A stretch of 64,000 bases of DNA, taken from assembly GCF_000177675.1 (NCBI RefSeq), contig NZ_ADGX01000030.1, positions 1-64,000 on the forward strand. The letters run 5' to 3'. Positions 1 through 9,412 of the stretch are shown here, in pieces (position 1 is the stretch's first letter; every line of letters begins with the position of its first letter). The DNA comes from Parafrankia sp. EUN1f. Its GTDB lineage: Bacteria; Actinomycetota; Actinomycetes; Frankiales; Frankiaceae. The position numbers were made by a program, and so were the translations under genes. The notes beneath the pieces were generated by a model. It was not told the DNA's origin. It saw only the letters and a list, made by a program, of their open reading frames with translations, and ran no database searches.

Positions 1-45
1 GGCCTGGGTCTCGCGGGTGGCACGGGTGCGCTTCCGGTGTGCCAT
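1..45 (-). CDS. Start of an unidentified protein running off the left edge
   Basis: On the minus strand an ATG at 45 opens a frame that stays open to the window edge and reads MAHRKRTRATRETQA. A purine-rich GGAAAG lies about five bases upstream and could be its ribosome binding site. Only 15 codons are visible. The peptide is basic but carries no recognisable motif, so no function is proposed. It would be divergent from the lipoprotein gene to its right, with the region 46-192 as a shared promoter region. Confidence 0.4.
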   Translation of the reverse strand, partial: MAHRKRTRATRETQA

Positions 46-192
46 GGACTTTCCGCTGGTCGGATGTGTCCGCGGCCACACCGGCGCGCGCCGGCCGCTG
101 CGGATCCCCGCAACGGCCACCTGACCGGTCACGACCGTTCGGCACCGACGCGCAAGGCGCGCCGGTCCCTGCGCAGGAGGAGCCACCGAGCC

Positions 193-954
193 GTGAGCCG
201 CCGTCTGGGTGCTCGTTCCGCGATGTCCACCTTCGAGGGGACGTCGCCCGCCGAAGCCACCGACACCAGTGGTCCGCTGCACACCACGGCCGGGGCCGAC
301 GTAACCGTTGGTCTCCGCAGCCGTGCGCGTCGACGGGCCATCGTCACGTCATCTCTCGCCGCGGCAGCCATCGCCGCGTCCGCCCTCAGCGGGTGCGCCT
401 CCGGGACGGACGCACTCACCAACGCCGCCCGCACCACGACCAACTCGGTGAGCGGGGCCGTCGGCTCCGTCACCCTGCGGAACGTGTACGTGGCAGGCCC
501 CGCGGACAAGGGCGACAGCGCGCAGATCATCTCCGCGGTGTTCAACGGAGGCGCCGAGGACGACAGCCTCATCAATGTTTCCTCTCCGTCCGCGAGTGGC
601 GGTACCGCGCCGTCCCCGTCGATCATTCGACCCGGCGGCGGCAACATCTACATCGCCAACGGGTCCGCGCCGACGCTGACCGGCCTCACCGAGGATCTGG
701 TGGTCGGCGACGAGATCCCGGTGACGTTCACGTTCGCCAAGTCGGGCAGCGTCACGCTCGACGTTCCGGTCGAGAAGCCGGCCCCCGGCGCCTCGGCCGC
801 GGCGACCGCGCCCACCACGCAGGCCACCACCGCCGAGCCGACCGCCGCCGCGACGGCGTCCGCCGGGGCGACCTCGACCGAGCTGCCCGCCACCGGGGCC
901 ACGTCCGCCGCGGCGTCCGCACCGGCGAGCACCGAGGCGACGCCGGCCCGCTGA
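193..954 (+). CDS. Secreted lipoprotein, PCu(A)C-like fold
   Basis: A 253-residue protein with a basic stretch (RSRARRR), a hydrophobic segment and a lipobox LSGC near residue 65 to 70, so a lipid-anchored extracytoplasmic protein is predicted. The middle region (VTLRNVYVAG, then SSP, PGGGNIYIANG, LVVGDEIPVTFTF) resembles the beta-sandwich of PCu(A)C-type copper chaperones. The His/Met copper ligands of that family are not visible, so metal binding is doubtful. The C-terminal 60 residues are a Pro/Ala/Thr-rich linker. The GTG at 193 was chosen because AGGAGG lies 12 bases upstream; the ATG at 223 is the alternative. It lies upstream of radA on the same strand but is separated by 373 bases and a hairpin repeat. 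Confidence 0.7.
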   Translation: MSRRLGARSAMSTFEGTSPAEATDTSGPLHTTAGADVTVGLRSRARRRAIVTSSLAAAAIAASALSGCASGTDALTNAARTTTNSVSGAVGSVTLRNVYVAGPADKGDSAQIISAVFNGGAEDDSLINVSSPSASGGTAPSPSIIRPGGGNIYIANGSAPTLTGLTEDLVVGDEIPVTFTFAKSGSVTLDVPVEKPAPGASAAATAPTTQATTAEPTAAATASAGATSTELPATGATSAAASAPASTEATPAR

Positions 955-1327
955 TCCACTGGTCCGTCCAACCCGGCCCGGGGTCAGTTCGAACCGGGTC
1001 GTCGGACCGGCGTCCTGCGCTGCTTCCACGCAAGAGTGGAGGCTTCTGGTCGCTGGAGAGCTCGTCGCAGAATCTCGAGCATCGGGCTTCCGCTGCCACC
1101 GCTGCCGCCGAGCAAGAAGTGAGGACCCTGGCTGCTGCAGCAACCGAAATCCTCACTTCTTGCTGCTTGTCGAGCGCCCCCATTTCCTATTTGCCCTTAT
1201 TTGGCGAGAATTTCTGGTGCTGTGCGGCGGCCCGAGGCGGAGGCTGTGACGGGGCCGACGGGGCCGACGGGGCCGGTGGGGCCGGTGCAGGGCTGTGTGA
1301 CTCGGGCTGTCGGACCTGGCGGCTACC
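955..1327. other. Intergenic region before radA
   Basis: This 373-base gap between the lipoprotein and radA contains a long inverted repeat at 1111-1164 (listed separately) and a T-rich stretch around 1185-1205. No convincing coding region is seen. The hairpin could end lipoprotein transcription, and the radA promoter is expected in the downstream part. Confidence 0.5.
1111..1164. repeat. Hairpin repeat, family member 1
   Basis: A 15-base inverted repeat: AGCAAGAAGTGAGGA at 1111-1125 pairs with TCCTCACTTCTTGCT at 1150-1164. The 24-base interior contains GCTGCTGCAGCAACC. A very similar hairpin lies at 49591-49642, with the same outer arms and the same GCAGCAACCGAAAT interior. The repeat therefore belongs to a dispersed intergenic family rather than being a private radA element. 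Confidence 0.75.
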
Positions 1328-2809
1328 GTGACCGTCATGTCCTCTGTTGGTCCCACGGGGCGCCCGGCTGGTGGTCTCGGGCGGGCGTCGTCCCGGAACG
1401 GCGCGAGCTCCCGCAATCCCGCCGGCGGCTTCCGCTGTTCCGCGTGCGAGGCGGAGGCGGTCCGGTGGGCCGGCCGCTGCCCGCGTTGCCAGGCCTGGGG
1501 CACGCTGGAGGCGCAGGCGTCCGCCCCGCGAAAGCCCGGTGCGCCGATGGGTGGGCTGGGCGGTTCGATCCGGCTGGGCGCGGCCGCGCCGGTGACGGCC
1601 CCGGCCACGCCCGTCACCGCCGTCGACGTGACGGCTGCCCGCAGGCGCCCCACCGGCATCGGCGAGCTCGACCGGGTGCTGGGTGGCGGGCTCGTCCCCG
1701 GCGCGGTGATCCTGCTCGCCGGCGAGCCCGGCGTGGGCAAGTCCACCCTGCTGCTGGAGGTCGCCGCGCGCAGTGCCGCGGCGGGGTCCCGTGCACTGGT
1801 CATCACCGGTGAGGAGTCCGCCGCCCAGGTCCGGCTGCGGGCCGGTCGCACCGGCGCGCTGCATTCGGATCTGTGGCTGGCCGCGGAGACCGATCTCGGT
1901 GCGGTGCTGACGCACGTCGAGGAGGTCCAGCCCGCCCTGCTCGTCGTCGACTCGGTCCAGACGATCTCGTCGGCGAGCTTCGACGGCTCCGCCGGCGGGG
2001 TGACCCAGGTGCGTGAGGTCACCGGGGCCCTGATCCGCACCGCGAAGGCCCTGGGGCTGGCGACCGTGCTCGTCGGCCATGTCACCAAGGAGGGCGCGGT
2101 CGCCGGTCCGCGGCTGCTGGAGCACCTGGTGGATGTCGTCCTGCACTTCGAGGGCGAGCGGCACTCCACGCTCCGCCTCGTGCGCGCGGGCAAGAACCGG
2201 TACGGCGCCGCGGACGAGGTCGGCTGCTTCGAGATGCATGACTCCGGCATCCGTGAGGTCGCCGATCCCAGCGGGCTGTTCCTTTCCCGCTCGGGCGGGG
2301 CGGGGCCGACCTCCGTGCCCGGCACCTGCGTCACCGTGACCGTGGAGGGCCGCCGGCCGCTGGTCGCCGAGGTGCAGGCGCTGGTCGCCGAGGCGTCGGC
2401 GCAGGTCCCGCGGCGCGCGGTCTCCGGGTTGGACGCGGCGCGGGTGGCGATGATCCTCGCCGTGGTGGAGCGGCGGGCGCGGGTCCGGTTCGGGCGCGCC
2501 GACGTCTACACCGCGACTGTCGGAGGTGTCCGGCTCGCCGAGCCCGCCGCGGACCTGGCGGTCGCGCTGGCCACCGTGAGCGCGGCGCGGGACCGTCCGT
2601 TGCCGGGTGATCTGGTCGCGATCGGCGAGGTGGGCCTGGCGGGCGAGGTCCGGGCGGTCGGCGCGATCCGTCAGCGCCTGGCCGCGGCGGCCCGGCTGGG
2701 CTTCCGGCGCGCGCTCGTCCCGACCGGTTGCGGTGATCCGCCGGACGGGTTGTCCGTGCAGGAAGTACCGGACCTTATCGCGGCCATTGCTCACATGTAC
2801 GACGAATGA
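1328..2809 (+). CDS. radA: DNA repair protein RadA
   Basis: 493 residues, the usual length for RadA (Sms). It has an N-terminal C4 zinc finger (CSAC then CPRC, about residues 37-55), a RecA-like ATPase core with Walker A GEPGVGKST near residue 136, the RadA-specific KNRYG motif, and a C-terminal Lon-protease-like domain without catalytic use. RadA is a DnaB-like branch-migration helicase acting in recombination. The start is GTG 1328 or ATG 1337. disA follows on the same strand, an arrangement common in actinobacteria and firmicutes, so co-transcription is likely. Confidence 0.95.
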   Translation: MTVMSSVGPTGRPAGGLGRASSRNGASSRNPAGGFRCSACEAEAVRWAGRCPRCQAWGTLEAQASAPRKPGAPMGGLGGSIRLGAAAPVTAPATPVTAVDVTAARRRPTGIGELDRVLGGGLVPGAVILLAGEPGVGKSTLLLEVAARSAAAGSRALVITGEESAAQVRLRAGRTGALHSDLWLAAETDLGAVLTHVEEVQPALLVVDSVQTISSASFDGSAGGVTQVREVTGALIRTAKALGLATVLVGHVTKEGAVAGPRLLEHLVDVVLHFEGERHSTLRLVRAGKNRYGAADEVGCFEMHDSGIREVADPSGLFLSRSGGAGPTSVPGTCVTVTVEGRRPLVAEVQALVAEASAQVPRRAVSGLDAARVAMILAVVERRARVRFGRADVYTATVGGVRLAEPAADLAVALATVSAARDRPLPGDLVAIGEVGLAGEVRAVGAIRQRLAAAARLGFRRALVPTGCGDPPDGLSVQEVPDLIAAIAHMYDE

Positions 2810-2955
2810 ACATGATTTGCAATTGCCGGATATGGTGAGATGGCGCCGTGGCTGCGCTCATCCAGACGAGGCCTACCGATACCATCGCAGGTGACGAGCA
2901 CGACACGACGGGGGCGTTCGACGGTCAGGACGTCGAAGAACAACGAGGGAGCCTG

Positions 2956-4035
2956 ATGGCAGGAGCACCCGGGGATGACATCTTCCGGGCGACACTCGCC
3001 GCGGTCGCGCCCGGAACTCCGTTCCGTGATGGTCTTGAGCGCATCCTGCGTGGTCATACCGGAGCACTGATCGTGCTCGGCCACGACAAGGTCGTGGAGG
3101 GCCTGTGCACCGGCGGGTTCGAGTTGGACGTGGTGTTCTCCGCCACCCGCCTGCGCGAGCTGGCGAAGATGGACGGCGCGATCGTGCTCTCGTCCGATCT
3201 CACCCGCATCGTGCGGGCCGCGGTGCATCTGGTTCCCGATCCGACGGTCCCCACCGAGGAGTCCGGCACTCGGCACCGCACCGCGGAGCGGGTCGCCAAG
3301 CAGACCGGCCTCCCGGTGATCTCCGTCAGTCAGTCGATGCACATCATCGCCCTCTATGTGGTGGGCCGCCGCTATGTGCTCGACGGGGCGGCGGCGATCC
3401 TCTCCCGCGCCAACCAGGCGCTGGCCACACTTGAGCGTTACAAACTGCGACTCGACGAGGTGGCAGGCACCCTCTCCGCACTGGAGATCGAGGATCTCGT
3501 CACCGTCCGCGACGCCATCTCGGTGAGCCAGCGGCTGGAGATGGTGCGCCGGATCGCCGACGAGATCGAAAGCTACGTCGTCGAGCTCGGTACCGACGGC
3601 CGACTGCTGTCGTTGCAGCTCGAGGAGCTGATGGCCGGCGTCGAGACGGAACGTGAGCTGACCGTCCGCGACTACCTGCCGGTCGGCTCACGTGCGGGCA
3701 CGGCGGCTCAGGTCCTCGCGGAACTGTCGGCCATGTCCCCGACGGACCTGCTGGACCTCACCGTCATCGCCCGGGTGATCGGCTTCTCCGGAGGAGCGGA
3801 CATCCTCGACCGTCAGATCAGCCCCCGTGGCTACCGAATGCTGGCCAAGGTGCCGCGGCTGCCCCGGATGGTGGTCGACCGGCTCGTCGACCACTTCGGA
3901 ACCCTGCAGAAGCTGCTGGCCGCCGGGGTGGACGACCTGCAGGCGGTGGAGGGTGTCGGCGAGGCGAGGGCCCGCGCCGTCCGCGAGGGCCTGTCCAGGC
4001 TTGCCGAGTCGAGCATCCTCGAACGCTACGTGTAG
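2956..4035 (+). CDS. disA: DNA integrity scanning protein DisA (diadenylate cyclase)
   Basis: The protein aligns along its length with actinobacterial DisA. The DAC domain includes MDGAIVLS and [15 protein letters not shown], the ATP-binding and catalytic signature. A helical spine follows, and the C-terminal helix-hairpin-helix region ([18 protein letters not shown]) binds branched DNA. It makes cyclic di-AMP from two ATP and pauses at recombination intermediates. I prefer ATG 2956, which gives 359 residues and has GAGGGA seven bases upstream; an in-frame GTG at 2848 would add 36 residues. It follows radA closely, so DNA repair and c-di-AMP signalling are probably coupled in one operon. Confidence 0.93.
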   Translation: MAGAPGDDIFRATLAAVAPGTPFRDGLERILRGHTGALIVLGHDKVVEGLCTGGFELDVVFSATRLRELAKMDGAIVLSSDLTRIVRAAVHLVPDPTVPTEESGTRHRTAERVAKQTGLPVISVSQSMHIIALYVVGRRYVLDGAAAILSRANQALATLERYKLRLDEVAGTLSALEIEDLVTVRDAISVSQRLEMVRRIADEIESYVVELGTDGRLLSLQLEELMAGVETERELTVRDYLPVGSRAGTAAQVLAELSAMSPTDLLDLTVIARVIGFSGGADILDRQISPRGYRMLAKVPRLPRMVVDRLVDHFGTLQKLLAAGVDDLQAVEGVGEARARAVREGLSRLAESSILERYV

Positions 4036-4065
4036 CCCGGCCGGCCGTCTTCTTCACCGGCCGGG
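4036..4065. terminator. Bidirectional terminator between disA and the FAD oxidoreductase
   Basis: CCCGGCCGG at 4036-4044 pairs perfectly with CCGGCCGGG at 4057-4065 across a 12-base loop. It starts directly after the disA stop codon and sits between convergent genes, as expected for an intrinsic terminator in a GC-rich genome. There is no U-tract. Confidence 0.6.
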
Positions 4066-4199
4066 CCGCCGCTCCGGCCCGCAGGCCGGATAATTTCCGT
4101 CACCACTTCTCAGGATCATTGTTCTCGCGGACGGAAATCCATTTTCCGGGCTCCCGAGCTTCCGAGACATTCCTGTGGTCCGCTATGTGGCATCGACCA

Positions 4200-7100
4200 T
4201 CAGCCATTCGACGCGAGCCCTGAGGCCCTCCCAGGCGGCGGCCCGGTCTCGTCGTCGGCATCGCCGGCCCGCAACGCCGCGACAAGCAGCTCGGCCAGAT
4301 GCACACCGTGGCGCCCGGTCAGCGAGTCCAGCTGGGTCCGGCACGAGAAGCCGTCCGCCAGCACCGTTGCCTCGGGTTTCGCGCGCACGGCCGGCAGCAG
4401 CTGCTGCTCGGCGACCTTCACCGAGATGTCATGGTGCCCGCGCTCGACGCCGAAGTTTCCAGCCAGGCCGCAGCAGCCGCCGAGCTGCTGGACGTCGGCA
4501 CCCGCGCCGGCCAGCAGCCGCGCGTCGGCCGACCAGCCGAGGACCGCGTGGTGGTGGCAATGCGGCTGTGCGATCAGCGGTCCCGCCGCCGCGAGCGGCG
4601 GTGGCTGGTAGCCCGGCGTCGACTCGAGCAGCTCGGCCAGGGTGCGGACGGCGCCCGCCACATCCTGTGCCTCGGGCGTGGCCAGCAGCTCGACGGAGTC
4701 CGTCCGCAGTGCCGCCGTGCAGCTCGGCTCGACGCCGACGACCAGCCGGCCGGCGCGGACATGCGGCAGCAGCTCGGCAACAGTGCGTGTCATCTGCCGG
4801 CGCGCACCGGACAGCTGCCCGGTCGAGAACCAGGTGAGCCCACAGCAGACCTGACGGTCCGGCAGCCGCACCGCCCAGCCGGCCCGTTCCAGCACCTCGA
4901 CGACGGCGTGCGCGGCCGATGGGCTGAAGTGGTTGGAGAACGTGTCCACGAAGAGTACGACCTCGCCCCGTCGACCGGCCTCGCCGGCGTCCGTGCGGGT
5001 TGGCGGAGTTCGTCCGGCTGACCGGGCGGATGACCGGGCGGATGACCGGAAGGTGCGCGTCGCCAGCCGTGGCAGCTCGCGACGCCGGTCGATGCCGGCC
5101 AGCCAGGCGCCTGGCGGGCGCGCCCAACCCCAGCCCGCCACCGTGTTCAGCACGCCTGCCGCGCCCGGCACCGCCGCCGCCAGCCGCAGCCAGCGCGGCA
5201 GCCAGCCGAGCAGGTAGTGCGCGCGGGGCCGCAGCCGGTGACGGTACTTCTGGTAGAGCGCCTCCGCCTTGTAGGAGGCCATGTCGACGCCGGTCGGGCA
5301 GTCGGACGCGCAGCCCTTGCAGGACAGGCAGAGGTCGAGTGCCTCGTGCACCTCCGGCGCGGCAAGCCCCGCCGGCCCGAGGTTCCCGGCCACCGCGTCC
5401 TGCAGCGCGCGGGCGCGCCCCCGGGTGGAGTCCTTCTCCTCCCGGGTGGCGAGGTAGGACGGGCACATGACATTGCCGGCTCCGCCGGGCCCGGCTATGC
5501 AACGACCCACCCCGGTGCAGCGGTGCACGGCCATGGACAGGTCGCCGCGGTCGTCGTGGTAGGCGAGCGCGAGCCCGTCACGGCGCGGCCTGGCGGCGGC
5601 GACGCGGATGTCGGCGTCGACCGGTGCCGGATCGACGATCACCCCGGGGTTGAGCAGGTTGTCCGGGTCGAACAGCGCCTTGACCCGGCCGAACAGATCG
5701 ATAGCCGCCGGCGAGTACATGAGCGGCAGCAGCTCGCCGCGGGCCCGGCCGTCGCCGTGCTCGCCGGACATCGAGCCGCCGTGCGCCGCGACCAGCCGGG
5801 CCGCGTCGAAGAGGAACTCACGGAACCGGGCCCTGCCGTCGGCGCGGTCGAACGGGAAGTCGATGCGGATGTGCACGCAGCCGTCACCGAAGTGGCCGTA
5901 GGGCACCCCGGTCAGCCCGTGGTCGTGCAGCAACGCGCGGAACTCGCGCAGGTAGCCGCCGAGGCGCTCCGGCGGGACCGCGGCGTCCTCCCACCCGGCG
6001 TGCGCGGGCGTTCCGTCGGCGGTCCGGGCCACCAGACCGGACCCGTCCTCCCGGATCCGCCAGAGCCGGGCCATCTGCGCGGCGTCGGTGATCACCCGAT
6101 GTTCGAGCGCGCCGGCCTCGGCGGCCAGCGCACGAGCCGTCTTCCCCAGTGCGCCGGGATCGTCGCCGGCCAGCTCGACGAACAGCCAGCCGTCACCGCG
6201 CGGCAGCGGCGGGACGCTCGACGCCCCGCGGCCGCGACGGACCACGTCGACAATGCTGACGTCCAGCCCCTCGCAGGCCACCGGCCCGAACGGGAGGATG
6301 GCCGGCACGGCGTCGGCCGCGGTCTGCATGTCCGGGTAGCCCAGCGCCACCAGGACGCGGTGCGCCGGGTCGCGGACCAGCCGCAGCTGCGCCGCGAGCA
6401 CGACCCCGAGTGTGCCCTCGCTGCCCACCAGGGCGCGGGCGAGATCGAAGTGCCGTTCCGGCAGCAGGTGCTCCAGCGAGTAGCCGGACACCTGCCGGCC
6501 GAACCGGCCCAGCTCGGTGCGCACCACGGCCAGCGAGCCGCCGATCAGCTCACGCAGCTCACCCACGACCCGCGCCTCGCCTGACGCACCCGACGTCGCG
6601 GTCGCGAGGGTGCCGCAGGCAAGGCGGTCCCCGGTGCCGGTGACGAGGTCGAGGCCCAGCACGTTGTCCGCGGTCCGGCCGTAGCCCAGCGCCCGCGAGC
6701 CGCAGGCGTTGTTGCCGATCATCCCGCCGATCGTGCACCGGTTGTGCGTCGACGGGTCCGGGCCGAACCGCCAGCCGTCCGGGCCCACCGCCCGCTGCAG
6801 CGCTGCCTGCACGATGCCCGGCTGGACGGTGGCTGTGCCGGCCTCCGGATCGGCGTCGAGCAGCTGGTTCATGTGCCGGTAGAAGTCGACGATGATGCCA
6901 CTGCCCACGGCGTTGCCGGCGATCGACGTACCCGCGCCGCGGGACGTCACCGGAACGGACAGCGCGCGGGCGACGTCCAGGGCAGCCAGTACCTCGTCGG
7001 CGTCACGCGGGCGGACGACGATCCGCGGCTGGACCCGGTAGAGGGACGCGTCGGACGAGTACAGCGACCTGGTCAGCGAGCTGTCATCGAGATCACTGAC

Positions 7101-7211
7101 ACCGGCGCGGCGCAGCGCGGCACGTAGCGCCGGCCCGTCAGGCCCACCCGGCCCGTCAGGCCCACCTGGCCCGGCGGCTCCGGCCGGCCTGTCAGGCCGG
7201 CCACCCCGCAT
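4200..7211 (-). CDS. FAD/4Fe-4S oxidoreductase, D-lactate/glycolate dehydrogenase-like (YdiJ type)
   Basis: About 1000 residues. The N-terminal half is a PCMH-type FAD-binding domain (SRGAGTSIAGNAVG, then CTIGGMIGNNACGSRALGYGRT) followed by the FAD-oxidase C-terminal domain (GHFGDGCVHIRIDFPF, SGEHGDGRARG). The second half is a ferredoxin-like segment with CLSCKGCASDCPTGVDM and a GlpC-like cysteine-rich CCG domain (VCCGLTWF, GGCCGLAGNFG). Such fused enzymes oxidise 2-hydroxy acids and pass electrons to the respiratory chain; the substrate cannot be read from sequence. The start is uncertain: ATG 7211 is used, while 7301 and 7433 are in frame upstream, the last overlapping the divergent gene. 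Confidence 0.85.
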   Translation of the reverse strand: MRGGRPDRPAGAAGPGGPDGPGGPDGPALRAALRRAGVSDLDDSSLTRSLYSSDASLYRVQPRIVVRPRDADEVLAALDVARALSVPVTSRGAGTSIAGNAVGSGIIVDFYRHMNQLLDADPEAGTATVQPGIVQAALQRAVGPDGWRFGPDPSTHNRCTIGGMIGNNACGSRALGYGRTADNVLGLDLVTGTGDRLACGTLATATSGASGEARVVGELRELIGGSLAVVRTELGRFGRQVSGYSLEHLLPERHFDLARALVGSEGTLGVVLAAQLRLVRDPAHRVLVALGYPDMQTAADAVPAILPFGPVACEGLDVSIVDVVRRGRGASSVPPLPRGDGWLFVELAGDDPGALGKTARALAAEAGALEHRVITDAAQMARLWRIREDGSGLVARTADGTPAHAGWEDAAVPPERLGGYLREFRALLHDHGLTGVPYGHFGDGCVHIRIDFPFDRADGRARFREFLFDAARLVAAHGGSMSGEHGDGRARGELLPLMYSPAAIDLFGRVKALFDPDNLLNPGVIVDPAPVDADIRVAAARPRRDGLALAYHDDRGDLSMAVHRCTGVGRCIAGPGGAGNVMCPSYLATREEKDSTRGRARALQDAVAGNLGPAGLAAPEVHEALDLCLSCKGCASDCPTGVDMASYKAEALYQKYRHRLRPRAHYLLGWLPRWLRLAAAVPGAAGVLNTVAGWGWARPPGAWLAGIDRRRELPRLATRTFRSSARSSARSAGRTPPTRTDAGEAGRRGEVVLFVDTFSNHFSPSAAHAVVEVLERAGWAVRLPDRQVCCGLTWFSTGQLSGARRQMTRTVAELLPHVRAGRLVVGVEPSCTAALRTDSVELLATPEAQDVAGAVRTLAELLESTPGYQPPPLAAAGPLIAQPHCHHHAVLGWSADARLLAGAGADVQQLGGCCGLAGNFGVERGHHDISVKVAEQQLLPAVRAKPEATVLADGFSCRTQLDSLTGRHGVHLAELLVAALRAGDADDETGPPPGRASGLASNG

Positions 7212-7457
7212 CGTCTCGGCGAGCACCGCGCGCACCAACGTCTTCTCCCCCGCTCTCACGACCACGGGTACAGGCCGAGCACGCCGCACATCCTGCAGCA
7301 TCGAGGTCTCGGCTGCTACATACGCCGAGGCGCTGGAGGACGGCCTGCGCTCCGGGGAGCGCTGACGCCCAGCGCTGACGTTCGGGCAGCGAATGTTACT
7401 GACGATCACAATGGAGGCTTGGACCGGAGACACCGCACCGACGCGTCAGGAGATCCG

Positions 7458-8276
7458 ATGACCGGCTCGAACGGCACCATCGCCGCTGCCAGCGCCGACA
7501 GCGCGGTGACGCGGGTGGCCGCGGTCCTCGCCGAGGCGGAGCGCACCGGGCAGCCGTGTCCTCCGGTGCGCACGCAGCTTCCCGCCGGCGACATCGCCAC
7601 CGCCTACGCCGTCGCGCAGCACAACGTCGACGCGGCGCTGGCCGCCGGCCGCCGCCTGGTCGGCCGCAAGGTCGGGCTCACGTCGCCCGCGGTGCAGCGC
7701 CAGCTCGGGGTGGACCAACCCGACTGCGGTGCGCTGCTGGCGGACATGGCGGTGCCGGACGGCGGCGAAGTGCCGTCCGGGCGGCTGCTGCAGCCGAAGA
7801 TCGAGGCCGAGGTCGCCCTCGTCCTGGGCCGCGATCTGCCAGCCGGTCCGTACACCGTCGCCGACCTCATCAGCGCCTGCGACTACGCGCTGCCCGCGCT
7901 GGAGATCGTCGACAGCAGGGTCGCCGGCTGGGACATCACCATCGTCGACACCGTCGCGGACAACGCGTCCAGCGGGCTGTTCGTCCTGGGTGGCCGGCCC
8001 GTCCGGCTCACCGACGTCGACCTTCGCGAGGTCACGATGACGCTGCGCGCAGGGGAAGAGGAAGTCTCCCGTGGCTGCGGGACCGACTGTCTCGGCGGGC
8101 CGCTGAACTCCGCGGTCTGGCTCGCGAGCACCCTGCACGAGCTGGGCATCGCGCTGCGGGCCGGCGACATCGTGCTTACCGGCGCCCTCGGCCCGATGGT
8201 TCCCGTCACCCCCGGGTCCGCCTTCGAGACCACGATCAGCGGCCTCGGCTCCGTCCAGGTCTCCTTTGCGGCCTGA
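7458..8276 (+). CDS. 2-keto-4-pentenoate hydratase family protein (fumarylacetoacetase fold)
   Basis: 272 residues with the features of the MhpD/hydratase-decarboxylase group: GRKVGLTS near residue 70, EAEVALVLGRDL with the metal-binding glutamates, ALEIVDSR, and a closing LTGALGPMVPV. Members hydrate 2-hydroxypentadienoate or decarboxylate related oxo-acids at the end of aromatic meta-cleavage pathways. The start ATG 7458 has AGGAG eight bases upstream. It is divergent from the large FAD oxidoreductase and not surrounded by other ring-cleavage genes, so its pathway is not known. Confidence 0.82.
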   Translation: MTGSNGTIAAASADSAVTRVAAVLAEAERTGQPCPPVRTQLPAGDIATAYAVAQHNVDAALAAGRRLVGRKVGLTSPAVQRQLGVDQPDCGALLADMAVPDGGEVPSGRLLQPKIEAEVALVLGRDLPAGPYTVADLISACDYALPALEIVDSRVAGWDITIVDTVADNASSGLFVLGGRPVRLTDVDLREVTMTLRAGEEEVSRGCGTDCLGGPLNSAVWLASTLHELGIALRAGDIVLTGALGPMVPVTPGSAFETTISGLGSVQVSFAA

Positions 8277-8354
8277 CCCGCCTTCAGGGACCTGACCGCG
8301 GCATCTGGAGGCATCCCGCCGATCAACCGGCGCCTGGCCCCAGGCCCCCGCCGC

Positions 8355-9326
8355 GTGGATGGCACGATGGTGTCGATGACGACATCGACGTCCATGACCG
8401 CGACGGCGGGCGAGACGGTCACAGTCCAGGCGCGCACATACCAGCCGCCGCCCGCCGGCCCCGCGCTCGCGGACCTGGCCGTGGACTGGTTCGGCGCCCA
8501 CGCCCGGGAGCTGCCGTGGCGCCGCCCGGAGGCAGGTCCGTGGGGGGTGCTCGTCAGCGAGATCATGCTGCAGCAGACCCCCGTGCACCGGGTCCTGCCG
8601 GTCTGGGAGACCTGGCTGCGGCGGTGGCCCACCCCCGCCAGCCTCGCCGCCGAACCATCCGGCGAGGCCGTGCGGGAATGGGGGCGCCTCGGCTACCCGC
8701 GCCGCGCGCTGCGGCTGCATCAGGCGGCGGGCGCCATCGTCGAGCGGCACGGCGGCGCCGTTCCCGACCAGCTGGACGACCTGCTGGCCCTGCCCGGCGT
8801 CGGCAGCTACACCGCCCGGGCCGTCGCCGCGTTCGCCTTCCGGCAGCGCCACGCGGTGATCGACGTCAACGTCCGGCGGTTCGTCGCCCGGGCGGTGGAG
8901 GGCACCGCCGCCGGCCCGACGGCGGTGTCCCGGCGGGACCTGGAGCTGGTCGCGGACCTGCTGCCGGCGGATCCGGAGACCGCGGCCCGGGCCAGCGCGG
9001 CGTTCATGGAGCTGGGTGCGCTGGTCTGCGTCGCGCGGGCGCCCCGCTGCCCGGCGTGCCCCGTCCAGGAGCACTGCGGGTGGCTGGCCGCCGGCAGCCC
9101 GCCCTCCGACGCCCCGGCGCGACGTCCGCAGGGGTACGCCGGCACGGATCGGCAGGTCCGCGGACGGCTGCTGGCGGTGCTCCGCGACGCCACCGGGCCC
9201 GTCGAGCAGGAGCTGCTCGATCAGGTGTGGGACGAGCCCGTCCAGCGCGACCGGGCCCTCGCCGGGCTGCTCGCCGACGGTCTCGTCGTGCGGTGCGCGC
9301 CAGGCGTCTACGCGCTTCCGACCTGA
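8355..9326 (+). CDS. mutY: A/G-specific adenine glycosylase MutY
   Basis: 323 residues. It shows the MutY sequence SEIMLQQTPV, the helix-hairpin-helix LPGVGSYTARAVAAFA with the catalytic region DVNVRRFVAR, and a 4Fe-4S cluster loop with cysteines spaced C-X6-C-X2-C-X5-C (CVARAPRCPACPVQEHC). It removes adenine mispaired with 8-oxoguanine. The C-terminus is a short region of winged-helix appearance instead of the NUDIX-like domain of E. coli MutY, as in other actinobacteria. Possible starts are GTG 8355, ATG 8367 and ATG 8376. Confidence 0.92.
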   Translation: MDGTMVSMTTSTSMTATAGETVTVQARTYQPPPAGPALADLAVDWFGAHARELPWRRPEAGPWGVLVSEIMLQQTPVHRVLPVWETWLRRWPTPASLAAEPSGEAVREWGRLGYPRRALRLHQAAGAIVERHGGAVPDQLDDLLALPGVGSYTARAVAAFAFRQRHAVIDVNVRRFVARAVEGTAAGPTAVSRRDLELVADLLPADPETAARASAAFMELGALVCVARAPRCPACPVQEHCGWLAAGSPPSDAPARRPQGYAGTDRQVRGRLLAVLRDATGPVEQELLDQVWDEPVQRDRALAGLLADGLVVRCAPGVYALPT

Positions 9327-9337
9327 GCCGGAGCTCT

Positions 9338-9412
9338 GCGCTCCGGAATTCTCAGCTCCGGCGTGCTCAGCTCCGGAATTCTCGACTCCGGCGTGCTCAG
9401 CTCCGACGTGCT
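9338..9412. repeat. 15-bp minisatellite between mutY and the response regulator
   Basis: Five 15-base units in tandem, alternating between two versions: CAGCTCCGGAATTCT and CAGCTCCGGCGTGCT, with small changes in the first and fourth. The last unit ends at the stop codon of the response-regulator DNA-binding frame. In the alternative frame the array would encode a Ser-Thr-Pro-Glu-Leu repeat tail. Confidence 0.8.

Noticed and set aside
1187-2794. Long minus-strand open frame opposite radA
   Set aside because: It is antisense to a clear radA, Arg/Gly/Pro-rich and without any motif; such shadows are normal at this GC content.
5217-6584. 455-codon plus-strand frame opposite the FAD oxidoreductase
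   Set aside because: Antisense shadow; the minus-strand protein has continuous FAD and Fe-S motifs.
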